From assembly GCA_002337925.1 (NCBI GenBank), contig DDHB01000033.1:32868-42247 (forward strand): a stretch of 9,380 nucleotides of DNA, read 5' to 3'. This document shows positions 1 to 6,050 of this stretch, in pieces (within the stretch, counting starts at the first letter, position 1; each line of letters starts with the position of its first letter). Origin of the DNA: Sporomusaceae bacterium UBA1887. GTDB taxonomy: Bacteria; Bacillota; Negativicutes; Sporomusales; DSM-15969. The notes beneath the pieces are model-generated. The model worked only from the letters and a program-made list of their open reading frames with translations. It made no database searches and was not told where the DNA came from. A program made the position numbers and the translations under genes.

Positions 1-1
1 C

Positions 2-1846
2 TACTATTTGCTTAAGCGTAATGTACTTCCAATTCGCCTGGCTGGATGGACGAATATAATTACGCTGTTAACGGCAGTGCCAATCCTGCGCAGTGGGCTG
101 GAAGCATTGCTTTTGCAACGGAGATTAAACAATGAATTTTTGATTGCTTCGGCTACGTTACTTTCGCTGCTGTTGAAAGAAGGGCTTACCGGTCTGGTTG
201 TTGTATGGCTGGTTAATTTGAGTACACTGGCGGAGACCTTGACAATAGACCGGTCGCGCAAGGCCATTCGTGCCATGCTGGAGGGAAACGAGAAACATGC
301 TTGGATCGTTGAAGGCGGTCAAGAAAGGCGAATACCGATTAAGCAGTTACAGCCAAATGATATTGTATCAGTGAAGATCGGTGCCAAAATTCCGGTAGAT
401 GGTTTGATAACTGAGGGAGAAGCAGTTGTGAATCAGGCCGCTCTAACCGGTGAGCCTATTGCTGTTTACAAAAGACGGGGCGATCAGGTGCTGGCAGGAT
501 CTACGATTGAACAAGGCACACTATATATATGTGCGGAAAAAGTGGGCGATCAAACTTCAGTTGCCCGCATTATCCATTTGGTGGAGCAGGCAAGTCACGC
601 CAAAGCGCCCATTCAGAAGACGGCTGACCGCTATTCGTCCAAAATCATCCCAGCATCTTTTTTGTTGGCTTTTATTGTATTTCTACTAACAAGAGATATA
701 CGCCGGACTATGACGATTTTAATTGTTGCCTGTCCATGTGCCGCAGGGTTAGCCACACCGACAGCTCTCAGCGCCGCAATCGGCAATGCAGCCAGCCGCG
801 GAATTCTGGTGAAAGGCGGACGGTACTTAGAAGACGCTGGGCGGGTGAATTGCCTGTTGTTTGATAAAACAGGCACATTGACAGAAGGTAAGCCTGCTGT
901 CAGCAAAGTCATTTCACTCCATCCAAGTTACAATCGCAACGCGATTCTTACCCTGGCTGCGGCAGCAGAGGCCAATGCCAATCATCCGCTGGCTGCTGCG
1001 ATTAAGGAAGCTGCAGCACAGGAGGGGATTGTACTTCCTTGTCTTCCTAACAGTGAAATGGCAATAGGACGCGGTGTAAAGGCAATTATTGACGGTGTTC
1101 CTATCTATGTTGGCAACTCCCGTTATTTGAGAGAATTGACAATTCCCGTTCCACCGCTGGGAATGGATGATTTGGAGCAGACTGCAACCTTAGTATATGT
1201 AGCAAGTGGTAGGCAAGTTATCGGAGCAATTGCGATTGAGGATGCGCTTCGTCCAAATGCACTAACAGCAATTCGCCGTATTAGAGCAGAGGGAATTACC
1301 GATATTGGCCTTGTCACCGGAGACAGCGGCGCAGTTGCACAGGAAACGGCCAGACGGCTGGGGATTGAGCGAGTGTGGTCTGGTATGCTGCCTGAAGATA
1401 AGTTCTCCTTAGTTCAGACTTTGCAGCAGCAAGGCAGTATAATTGGTATGGTTGGCGATGGTGTAAATGATTCCCCTTCGCTGGCACTTGCAAATGTGGG
1501 AGTTGCTATGGGCGTGGGCGGAGCTGATGCCGCGATTGATACGGCCGGTATTGTCCTGCGGGAGGATAACCCCGAAAAAATTGTAGAAGTTGTCCGTCTG
1601 GGCAAGCGCTCTTTGACGGTAATCAGGCAAAACTTTTTATTCGCTATCGGTGCAAATATAATCGGTCTGGGTCTGGGAACAGCCAAACTGATTTCACCGT
1701 TTTGGGCAGCTGTTTTACATAACGCCAGTACGCTGGCCGTCGTCATGAATTCAACCAGATTGTTGTCTTATTCGCCGGAGCAAAAAACAGAGGTAACTCT
1801 AGAATGCGTTCGGCACAGGGACAGTTTGCCTTATCGTCCCAAATAG
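2..1846 (+). CDS. P1B-type metal-transporting ATPase, CtpC-like (5' end outside window)
   Basis: Membrane P-type ATPase that pumps a transition metal using ATP. Numbering here is from the TTG at base 8. Visible motifs: TGEP at residues 147-150 (actuator), the CPC metal-site motif of the P1B class at 242-244, DKTGT with phosphorylated Asp at 286-290, the P1B HP motif at 326-327 and GDGVND at 483-488. Hydrophobic segments lie near the N-terminus (two), around 208-260, and at about 543-585. The last helix carries a His-Asn-Ala-Ser motif (571-574) followed by an Asn-Ser-x-Arg motif, and the stretch before CPC reads LLTRDIRRTMT. From memory this combination resembles mycobacterial CtpC (Mn/Zn export), so Mn or Zn is the inferred substrate. 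The frame stays open to the window edge and CtpC proteins are about 100 residues longer, so the N-terminus is missing; the TTG is probably not the true start. Class very sure, substrate uncertain. Confidence 0.93.
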   Translation, partial: YYLLKRNVLPIRLAGWTNIITLLTAVPILRSGLEALLLQRRLNNEFLIASATLLSLLLKEGLTGLVVVWLVNLSTLAETLTIDRSRKAIRAMLEGNEKHAWIVEGGQERRIPIKQLQPNDIVSVKIGAKIPVDGLITEGEAVVNQAALTGEPIAVYKRRGDQVLAGSTIEQGTLYICAEKVGDQTSVARIIHLVEQASHAKAPIQKTADRYSSKIIPASFLLAFIVFLLTRDIRRTMTILIVACPCAAGLATPTALSAAIGNAASRGILVKGGRYLEDAGRVNCLLFDKTGTLTEGKPAVSKVISLHPSYNRNAILTLAAAAEANANHPLAAAIKEAAAQEGIVLPCLPNSEMAIGRGVKAIIDGVPIYVGNSRYLRELTIPVPPLGMDDLEQTATLVYVASGRQVIGAIAIEDALRPNALTAIRRIRAEGITDIGLVTGDSGAVAQETARRLGIERVWSGMLPEDKFSLVQTLQQQGSIIGMVGDGVNDSPSLALANVGVAMGVGGADAAIDTAGIVLREDNPEKIVEVVRLGKRSLTVIRQNFLFAIGANIIGLGLGTAKLISPFWAAVLHNASTLAVVMNSTRLLSYSPEQKTEVTLECVRHRDSLPYRPK

Positions 1847-1850
1847 AAAT

Positions 1851-1888
1851 AGGCGGCCTTTGTTTTTAGTTCCAAAGGCTGCTTGTTT
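1851..1888 (+). terminator. Probable Rho-independent terminator after the P-type ATPase
   Basis: A 12-bp stem (1851-1862 with 1873-1884, two G-U pairs) closes a 10-base loop, starting four bases after the ATPase stop codon. The trailing T-run is short (GTTT, then CGTTAC), so termination may be incomplete. It separates the ATPase from the methyltransferase gene. Confidence 0.55.
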
Positions 1889-1939
1889 CGTTACTTTATT
1901 CGGCTCAACGCTTAGCTAGTGGAAGGGGGATAGCAAGCA

Positions 1940-2665
1940 ATGACAATAAATATCCATAAAAGCTCAGTTTCTTTTGATGCCTATGAAAAAATGGCTCCCT
2001 ACTACTTTGAGTCTGTTGATACAAAGCCTTTTAATGCTTACTTTGAAAGACCAGCTACGTTATCATTGCTGCCGGACGTACAAGGGAAATCCGTTCTCGA
2101 TGCCGGCTGTGCCGCAGGATGGTATAGTAAGTGGTTGTTAGAGCATGGTGCCAATGTTACTGCCGTAGATTTTAGCCCTAGCATGATTGCCATGACCAGG
2201 AAAAGAGTGGGTAATAAAGCTGTTGTGCGGCAAGCTGATTTACATGAACCGTTGTCATTTTTAGCTGATAATTCAATGGATCTGGTTCTTTCATCTTTAG
2301 CATTGCACTATTTGAAGACCTGGGAGGTTGTGCTTACGGAATGTAAGCGGATTTTAAAACCGCAGGGACAGCTGATTTTTTCTGTGCATCATCCAGTGAG
2401 GGATATGGAAGCTTTTCCAGCTGGCAATTATTTTAGAACGGAAATAGTGGAAGAGGAATGGGAGACGAACGGGGAAACCGTAAAAGTCCGATTCTATCGC
2501 AGGTCACTATCCACTATTATTACTGCCTTACTGGATGCCGGGCTGATGATTGAAAAGCTCCTTGAACCAACTCCAACCAGACAGTTTGCTGAATTACATC
2601 CTGCAGAATATAAACAATTGACGACAAAACCACATTTTCTTATGATTCGAGCGAGAAAAAGTTAA
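1940..2665 (+). CDS. Class I SAM-dependent methyltransferase (Methyltransf_11-like)
   Basis: A 241-residue soluble methyltransferase with a Rossmann fold. Motif I, VLDAGCAAG, is at residues 52-60 and binds S-adenosylmethionine. The acidic end of strand 2 is Asp77 in AVDFSP and contacts the ribose. A motif IV-like stretch, MDLVLSSLALHYL, follows at about 112-124, and a motif VI-like 'LKPQGQLIFSVHHP' segment comes after it. The SVHHP motif and the overall size resemble small-molecule methyltransferases of the UbiE/Methyltransf_11 group, but nothing here fixes the substrate. The ATG has a purine-rich site (GGAAGGGGG, 1921-1929) about 10 bases upstream. It lies between the ATPase terminator and a gene with its own promoter, so it is probably monocistronic; no clear promoter or terminator of its own was seen. 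No functional link to the choline genes can be shown. Confidence 0.88.
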   Translation: MTINIHKSSVSFDAYEKMAPYYFESVDTKPFNAYFERPATLSLLPDVQGKSVLDAGCAAGWYSKWLLEHGANVTAVDFSPSMIAMTRKRVGNKAVVRQADLHEPLSFLADNSMDLVLSSLALHYLKTWEVVLTECKRILKPQGQLIFSVHHPVRDMEAFPAGNYFRTEIVEEEWETNGETVKVRFYRRSLSTIITALLDAGLMIEKLLEPTPTRQFAELHPAEYKQLTTKPHFLMIRARKS

Positions 2666-2747
2666 ATAGAATTGTAATTGTGCAGTATTTCTTAACTTTA
2701 ATTATGTATAAAATCTAGATAGCGATGTTTACCAGATGTTACAATAA

Positions 2748-2776
2748 TTGACAATGAGCAGCAGGCGTTATATATT
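2748..2776 (+). promoter_or_regulatory. Sigma-A promoter of the PLP-enzyme gene
   Basis: A perfect -35 box TTGACA (2748-2753), a 17-base spacer and a near-consensus -10 box TATATT (2771-2776). Transcription would start near 2783, giving a leader of only about 20-25 bases before the start codon of the PLP enzyme. Confidence 0.8.
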
Positions 2777-2782
2777 CATTGT
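2751..2782. repeat. Inverted repeat spanning the promoter spacer (possible operator)
   Basis: ACAATGA (2751-2757) and TCATTGT (2776-2782) form perfect 7-base arms separated by 18 bases. The left arm overlaps the end of the -35 box and the right arm overlaps the last base of the -10 box, so a protein bound here would block the promoter. This is inferred from position only; no regulator family is recognised. Confidence 0.35.
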
Positions 2783-2803
2783 AAATCAAACAGTAAAGCT
2801 GGG

Positions 2804-3991
2804 ATGAAAATGAGTGAAAAAACGTCAATCGCTTTCCAGACAAAGTGTGTGCATGCAGGTAATGGAATTGATAAAGAAACGGGAGCCATTAGACGGCCGC
2901 TGATTATGGCTAACAGTTACCGCTTGCCTGAAGATGCGTCTACTCTTAACTGGAGCGATGCCGATCAGCTTTTGTACACGAGAAATACTTCGGCTAATCA
3001 GCGCTACCTGCAGGAGAAGCTGGCGGCTCTTGAGGGCGGCGAAGATTGCGTAGTGCTTGCCACTGGCGTAGCTGCTCTTGCTGGTGTATTTTTTACTTTT
3101 CTGGATAAGTCTGCTCATGTTGTATGCAGTAATGTTTCTTACATCGCCGTTTACCGGTTGCTGCAAGAGTATTTTCCTGATAAATATGATATAGAAACTA
3201 CATTAGTTGATACGGCTGATCCTGAGCAGGTTAAGGATGCGATTCGTCCTAATACCAGACTTATACATATTGAAACTCCGGGAAATCCAACAACCCGGGT
3301 AACCGATATTGCTGCCATTTCCCGGATCGCTAAAGAAGCAGGTGCTTTGCTTACTGTTGATAGTACGTTTGCGTCACCGTATTTGCAGCAGCCCCTTACT
3401 CTTGGTGCCGATTTGGTTATTCATAGTCTAACCAAATATATTAATGGTCATGGCGATGCAATGGGTGGTGCGGTTATTGGACGGAAAGAACTGGTTGATA
3501 AAATCAAGCGCCAGGCAATGGTCAATCTGGGAGGTGCGATTAGCCCCTTTAATGCCTGGATGATTATGCGCGGTGTGGTGACCTTGCCGCTGCGTATGCG
3601 GCAGCATAGTGAAAGTGCGCTCAAGATTGCTCAATTCCTGGAGAATTCTCCAGCAGTTGCCTTTATTGCATATCCCGGTCTTGCCAGCCACCCGCAGCAT
3701 GAAATTGCCAAAAAGCAAATGTCCATGTTTTCCGGAGTCATTGCTTTTGGCCTGAAAGCTGATGTAGCAACTCATAATCAATTTGTTAACGCTCTTGCAT
3801 TAATTGTACCTGCTGTTTCGATCGGACATGATGAGAGTTTAATGGTTTATACAGGACCAACCGATGAGAGAAATCACTTTTACCCGGCCGAGTTTCAAAA
3901 TGGTCACCTTCGGTTTAGTGTAGGCCTGGAAGATGCAGACGATATCATTGCTGATCTCAAACAGGCTTTTAAAATTTGTGGTTTATATTGA
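2804..3991 (+). CDS. Cys/Met-metabolism PLP-dependent enzyme (cystathionine gamma-synthase / methionine gamma-lyase superfamily)
   Basis: A 395-residue fold-type I PLP enzyme of the trans-sulfuration family, near the usual 380-400. The PLP Schiff-base lysine is Lys211 in the SLTKYINGHGD motif. Asp186 (VDSTFASPYLQ) would pair with the pyridine nitrogen, a YTR triplet at 58-60 matches the phosphate-binding Tyr-x-Arg, and the C-terminal HLRFSVGLED segment supplies the carboxylate-binding Arg. Two usual motifs are changed: the NPT after YxR reads SAN (63-65), and the YGGT/YGCT loop reads YIAV (113-116), so Tyr113 is kept but the glycines (and the Cys of methionine gamma-lyases) are absent. Its reaction therefore cannot be assigned; a C-S lyase or a sulfhydrylase are both possible. 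The ATG at 2804 lies directly against GGG; the in-frame ATG at 2810 has better ribosome-site spacing and may be the real start. It is transcribed from its own promoter and ends at a strong terminator. Confidence 0.9.
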   Translation: MKMSEKTSIAFQTKCVHAGNGIDKETGAIRRPLIMANSYRLPEDASTLNWSDADQLLYTRNTSANQRYLQEKLAALEGGEDCVVLATGVAALAGVFFTFLDKSAHVVCSNVSYIAVYRLLQEYFPDKYDIETTLVDTADPEQVKDAIRPNTRLIHIETPGNPTTRVTDIAAISRIAKEAGALLTVDSTFASPYLQQPLTLGADLVIHSLTKYINGHGDAMGGAVIGRKELVDKIKRQAMVNLGGAISPFNAWMIMRGVVTLPLRMRQHSESALKIAQFLENSPAVAFIAYPGLASHPQHEIAKKQMSMFSGVIAFGLKADVATHNQFVNALALIVPAVSIGHDESLMVYTGPTDERNHFYPAEFQNGHLRFSVGLEDADDIIADLKQAFKICGLY

Positions 3992-3995
3992 TAGT

Positions 3996-4042
3996 AAAAA
4001 GATCCCCCAATTCGCAATAATCGCGAATTGGGGGATCTTTTT
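3996..4042. terminator. Bidirectional Rho-independent terminator between convergent genes
   Basis: A perfect 15-bp GC-rich stem (4001-4015 with 4023-4037) has a 7-base loop, and is flanked by AAAAA on the left and TTTTT on the right. It therefore has a T-tail on both strands. It sits between the stop of the PLP-enzyme gene (3991) and the stop of the minus-strand kinase gene (4046), and should end both transcripts. Confidence 0.93.
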
Positions 4043-4045
4043 CAT

Positions 4046-4963
4046 TTAACCGTTTGTAACCATATCAGCAAGAGAACATTGCGATGATTGACTTGTAAGT
4101 TTACTGTTTTTGCGGAAGCGTTCATAACGGAGACAGCAGTATTCCAGAAAATCATCACCATTATAATGCCGGATTAAGGCCCAGGCAGTCCAAAGTAAAT
4201 CCTGAGCCATCATGAAGCTTTTGAGTTTTAACTCTTCAACGGGGGTCAGTGGATGGCCAAAGTAGGCCTGGATTAAAAATTGAATAGCATCATCGGATAG
4301 TTTAGATTCCAGTATGTAGGCCGCCACATCCCAGCAGGGGTCGTTCATTCCGGAATACTCCCAGTCAATCAGGTAGGTTTTGTCCGCATGATCAATGATA
4401 AAGTTTTCCGGCACTGTGTCATTGTGACAGGGGACTAAAATTGTACTTTTAATATTTTCTTGTACAAAATTGACCAATTGATTTTTTAAGGGTTGATAAT
4501 CAAAGAATAGATCGCCGTGCAGCTGCCCAATAAGCATTTCATATTTGGACAGCTCTTTTTGCCAATCAAAATGATTGGCAAAAGGAGTTGGGATTGAATG
4601 AATTTTTTTCATTACCAGCGAGACCGCTTCCAGGTTTTTTGGTGATCCTGGATCAGCAGCAGCCATATTTTGGCTGTTGGTTATGTAGGTACTGATTTTG
4701 ATGCCGCTGTCTTCATCAAAGTAAATGCAATTTGAATTTACTCCGCATGCGGAGGCAATGTTATTATTGACCTTTTCTTGTTTCCGGTCAATGATTTGTT
4801 CCGTCATGCCACCGGGCTGGCGAATAACGTATTCGATACCTGCAATGTCCATTATATAGTGGTAGTTGGTAAGCCCGCCGGCAAAACGAGATTTATCAAA
4901 TACAATACTTTCGTCTTTAAACACGGTGCGCAGCTTTTCCTGTACTACTGTTTCTATTCTCAT
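4046..4963 (-). CDS. LicA-like choline/ethanolamine kinase family protein
   Basis: A 305-residue cytoplasmic small-molecule kinase of the aminoglycoside phosphotransferase / choline kinase superfamily. The catalytic-loop motif His180-Asn181-Asp182 with Asn187 five residues on, and the IDWEY motif with metal-binding Asp200 followed by NDPxWD, are intact. The N-terminal GGLTN nucleotide loop, the YVIRQPGG strand and the FDEDSGIKIS segment are typical, from memory, of LicA-type choline kinases (ATP + choline to phosphocholine). Ethanolamine or thiamine cannot be excluded. I chose the ATG at 4963 because GGTGGAG lies 7 bases upstream and the gene's promoter (5018-5046) lies downstream of the longer in-frame ATG at 5053. 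It is divergent from a choline-lyase microcompartment operon, which supports choline as substrate. It could salvage choline for membrane lipid or surface decoration while the lyase degrades it. Confidence 0.85.
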   Translation of the reverse strand: MRIETVVQEKLRTVFKDESIVFDKSRFAGGLTNYHYIMDIAGIEYVIRQPGGMTEQIIDRKQEKVNNNIASACGVNSNCIYFDEDSGIKISTYITNSQNMAAADPGSPKNLEAVSLVMKKIHSIPTPFANHFDWQKELSKYEMLIGQLHGDLFFDYQPLKNQLVNFVQENIKSTILVPCHNDTVPENFIIDHADKTYLIDWEYSGMNDPCWDVAAYILESKLSDDAIQFLIQAYFGHPLTPVEELKLKSFMMAQDLLWTAWALIRHYNGDDFLEYCCLRYERFRKNSKLTSQSSQCSLADMVTNG

Positions 4964-5017
4964 ATATAAGCTCCACCAAGCTATTAAAAACTTGGATTTT
5001 AGGATTTTTGATAATTT

Positions 5018-5046
5018 ACTATAGCAAAAAAAAATAACAAAATCAA
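5018..5046 (-). promoter_or_regulatory. Sigma-A promoter of the choline kinase gene
   Basis: Read on the minus strand: -35 TTGATT (5046-5041), exactly 17 bases of spacer, and -10 TATAGT (5023-5018). Transcription would begin near 5011, leaving a leader of about 48 bases before the ATG at 4963. This rules out the upstream in-frame ATG at 5053. Confidence 0.7.
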
Positions 5047-5070
5047 TGCACAAAGCCTGGTGCAGCTAAG

Positions 5071-5096
5071 TTACCAATTGTTTAAGGCATTGGTAA
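5071..5096. repeat. Inverted repeat TTACCAAT-N10-ATTGGTAA
   Basis: Perfect 8-base arms with a 10-base spacer, upstream of both divergent transcripts' promoters. It could be an operator or an RNA hairpin if transcription crosses it. No regulator family is recognised. Confidence 0.45.
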
Positions 5097-5118
5097 GAAC
5101 GAGAAACTGCAATAATCT

Positions 5119-5139
5119 TGCATTCGGAGAAAGAATGCA
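5119..5139. repeat. Inverted repeat TGCATTC-N7-GAATGCA
   Basis: Perfect 7-base arms around a GGAGAAA spacer. The arms contain the GCATT/AATGC pentamer that recurs through this region. It shares the TTC-N7-GAA core with the repeat at 5196-5214. A DNA operator or an RNA hairpin are both possible. Confidence 0.5.
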
Positions 5140-5195
5140 CAAACGAGAGCAACAGAGGACAATATTTTTAAAATAAGTCATTAAATTGCAATTGG

Positions 5196-5214
5196 TTGTT
5201 CCTAGTAAGAACAA
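5196..5214. repeat. Inverted repeat TTGTTC-N7-GAACAA
   Basis: Perfect 6-base arms with a 7-base spacer, centred 76 bases downstream of the centre of the 5119-5139 repeat and with the same TTC-N7-GAA core. It abuts the 16-base palindrome that follows. Confidence 0.45.
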
Positions 5215-5229
5215 TAATGCTAGCATTAT
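5214..5229. repeat. Perfect 16-base palindrome ATAATGCTAGCATTAT (probable operator)
   Basis: The sequence is its own reverse complement over all 16 bases. It lies upstream of the candidate promoter of the microcompartment operon, centred about 56 bases before the inferred start site, where an activator would usually bind. Such perfect symmetry suggests a dimeric regulator; which one is unknown. Confidence 0.55.
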
Positions 5230-5262
5230 ATATTGATTTTTCAAAAAATAAAATTATGTATG

Positions 5263-5271
5263 TGATATTAT
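5263..5271 (+). promoter_or_regulatory. Candidate extended -10 promoter of the BMC-cut operon
   Basis: TG-n-TATTAT (TG at 5263-5264, hexamer 5266-5271) matches an extended -10 element. The -35 position holds only an A-run, and AT-rich tracts lie upstream. A weak -35 beside upstream palindromes would fit an activator-dependent promoter. The leader would be about 105 bases. This is the best candidate I found, not a strong one. Confidence 0.35.
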
Positions 5272-5318
5272 AAAAAACGAAATTATCAATCAATTAGACG
5301 AAACAGAAAAGTTTATAG

Positions 5319-5332
5319 GCATTGAATAATGC
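5319..5332. repeat. Small inverted repeat GCATT-N4-AATGC
   Basis: Perfect 5-base arms using the same pentamer as the upstream repeats, located 50 bases before the first shell-protein gene and probably inside its leader. It could be a further operator half-site pair or a leader hairpin. Confidence 0.35.
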
Positions 5333-5383
5333 GTTGACGCTAACTAAGAAATAGAAAGCTTACATAAAAAGGGAGGTGCACGA

Positions 5384-5683
5384 ATGGAATACTTTGGAGA
5401 AGAGGCTTTAGGGCTTGTTGAAACAAGAGGAATGGTACCGGCAATTCAGGCAGCCGATGTGATGTGTAAAGCAGCGGATGTTGTGCTTGTTTCGTATGAG
5501 AATGTAGGCTCCGGACTCGTAACAGTTATGGTAAAAGGAGATGTTGCCGCTGTGCGGTCAGCCGTAGAGCAGGGAGCAGCAGCCGCTGCTGCAATCGGAC
5601 AAATGACAGCTGCTCATGTTATGCCTCGTCCTATCAGCAGGGTAGGGAAAATTGTCTCGCAGCATGATATTGACAGTGTCTAA
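5384..5683 (+). CDS. BMC-H microcompartment shell protein (first copy)
   Basis: A 99-residue single-BMC-domain protein of the PduA/CsoS1/EutM type, which forms hexamers that tile the facets of the microcompartment shell. The domain starts at EALGLVETRG (7-16). It continues through the MCKAADV helix with the conserved edge Lys29, the pore loop Asn40-Val-Gly-Ser-Gly-Leu (40-45, pore Ser43), KGDVAAV, and the edge motif PRP near residue 80. The usual lysine of the PduA pore motif (KIGSGL) is Asn40 here. The ATG has an excellent ribosome site, GGGAGGTG, five bases upstream. It is first in the operon, 29 bases ahead of a second shell gene to which it is a little under half identical by eye. The cargo genes downstream make this a choline-utilisation shell component. 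Confidence 0.95.
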   Translation: MEYFGEEALGLVETRGMVPAIQAADVMCKAADVVLVSYENVGSGLVTVMVKGDVAAVRSAVEQGAAAAAAIGQMTAAHVMPRPISRVGKIVSQHDIDSV

Positions 5684-5712
5684 GCGTTAGGTAGTTAGAA
5701 AGGGGAATCTGT

Positions 5713-6003
5713 GTGGAGAGAAATGATGCGTTGGGATTCATCGAAACCTACGGCCTGGTTTCCGTTCTGGAAGCTGCAGATGCGATGTGCAAAGCTGCGG
5801 ATGTAGAATTAATTGGCTATGAAAATGTGGCATCAGGGCTGATTTCGGTTGTAGTTCGCGGGGATGTGGGTGCAGTAAAAGCAGCTGTCGCTGCCGGTGT
5901 TAAAGAAGCCACAAAGGTGGGGCCAATCTATAGCTCTAATGTTATTGCCCGGCCCCATGCCGACATACAAAAAATTATTGCCAGATATGTTCTTGACTGG
6001 TGA
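5713..6003 (+). CDS. BMC-H microcompartment shell protein (second copy)
   Basis: A 96-residue single-BMC-domain shell hexamer protein, paralogous to the gene just upstream. The GTG start is chosen because AGGGGA (5701-5706) lies six bases before it and the BMC fold begins at once (DALGFIETYG, 5-14). Edge Lys27 lies in MCKAADV, the pore loop is Asn38-Val-Ala-Ser-Gly-Leu (38-43), followed by RGDVGAV and an ARPHADI edge segment. The loop has Ala40 where most BMC-H proteins have Gly, next to pore Ser41, so its pore may differ in shape from the first copy. The different pores suggest the two hexamers share the facets but pass different molecules; this is inference. It precedes the aldehyde dehydrogenase gene by 47 bases and is co-transcribed with it. 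Confidence 0.95.
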   Translation: MERNDALGFIETYGLVSVLEAADAMCKAADVELIGYENVASGLISVVVRGDVGAVKAAVAAGVKEATKVGPIYSSNVIARPHADIQKIIARYVLDW

Positions 6004-6050
6004 GCATTCCCACATCATTTCAGCTATGTTGGGCATGGAGGTGATGGGAA

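Larger units (their letters stand above)
4964..5383. other. Divergent intergenic regulatory region between choline kinase and the BMC operon
   Basis: These 420 AT-rich bases hold no convincing long gene. They contain a minus-strand promoter for the kinase, a candidate extended -10 promoter for the microcompartment operon and five inverted repeats (listed separately). The pentamer GCATT or its complement AATGC occurs eight times (starts at 5045, 5087, 5120, 5134, 5216, 5223, 5319, 5328). A 13-codon reading frame with a plausible ribosome site starts at 5135. No riboswitch class was recognised. Confidence 0.7.

Noticed and set aside
3428..3781. Minus-strand 117-codon frame opposite the PLP-enzyme gene
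   Set aside because: It is antisense to conserved coding sequence including the PLP lysine region; its composition is what codon complementarity would produce.
4964..5053. Longer 335-residue version of the choline kinase starting at 5053
   Set aside because: The extra 30 residues match nothing in the family, a promoter with 17-base spacing lies inside them, and the ATG at 4963 has a good ribosome site.
5119..5139. ANTAR antitermination hairpin as in ethanolamine (eut) microcompartment operons
   Set aside because: The loop is 7 bases instead of the 6-base A/G-patterned loop, there is no matching partner hairpin and no overlapping terminator.
5318..5332. Sigma-54 type -24/-12 promoter (GG...GC) ahead of the shell genes
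   Set aside because: The GG and GC are separated by 11 bases instead of the required 10, and flanking consensus bases are absent.
5334..5366. Promoter using TTGACG at 5334 for the microcompartment operon
   Set aside because: No -10-like hexamer occurs at 16-18 bases; the nearest (TTACAT) needs a 20-base spacer and would put transcription at the ribosome site.
5384..6003. The two shell genes as a single split BMC-T (double-domain) gene
   Set aside because: Each has its own start, ribosome site and full BMC domain, and a stop codon plus 29 bases separate them; no frameshift signature is seen.
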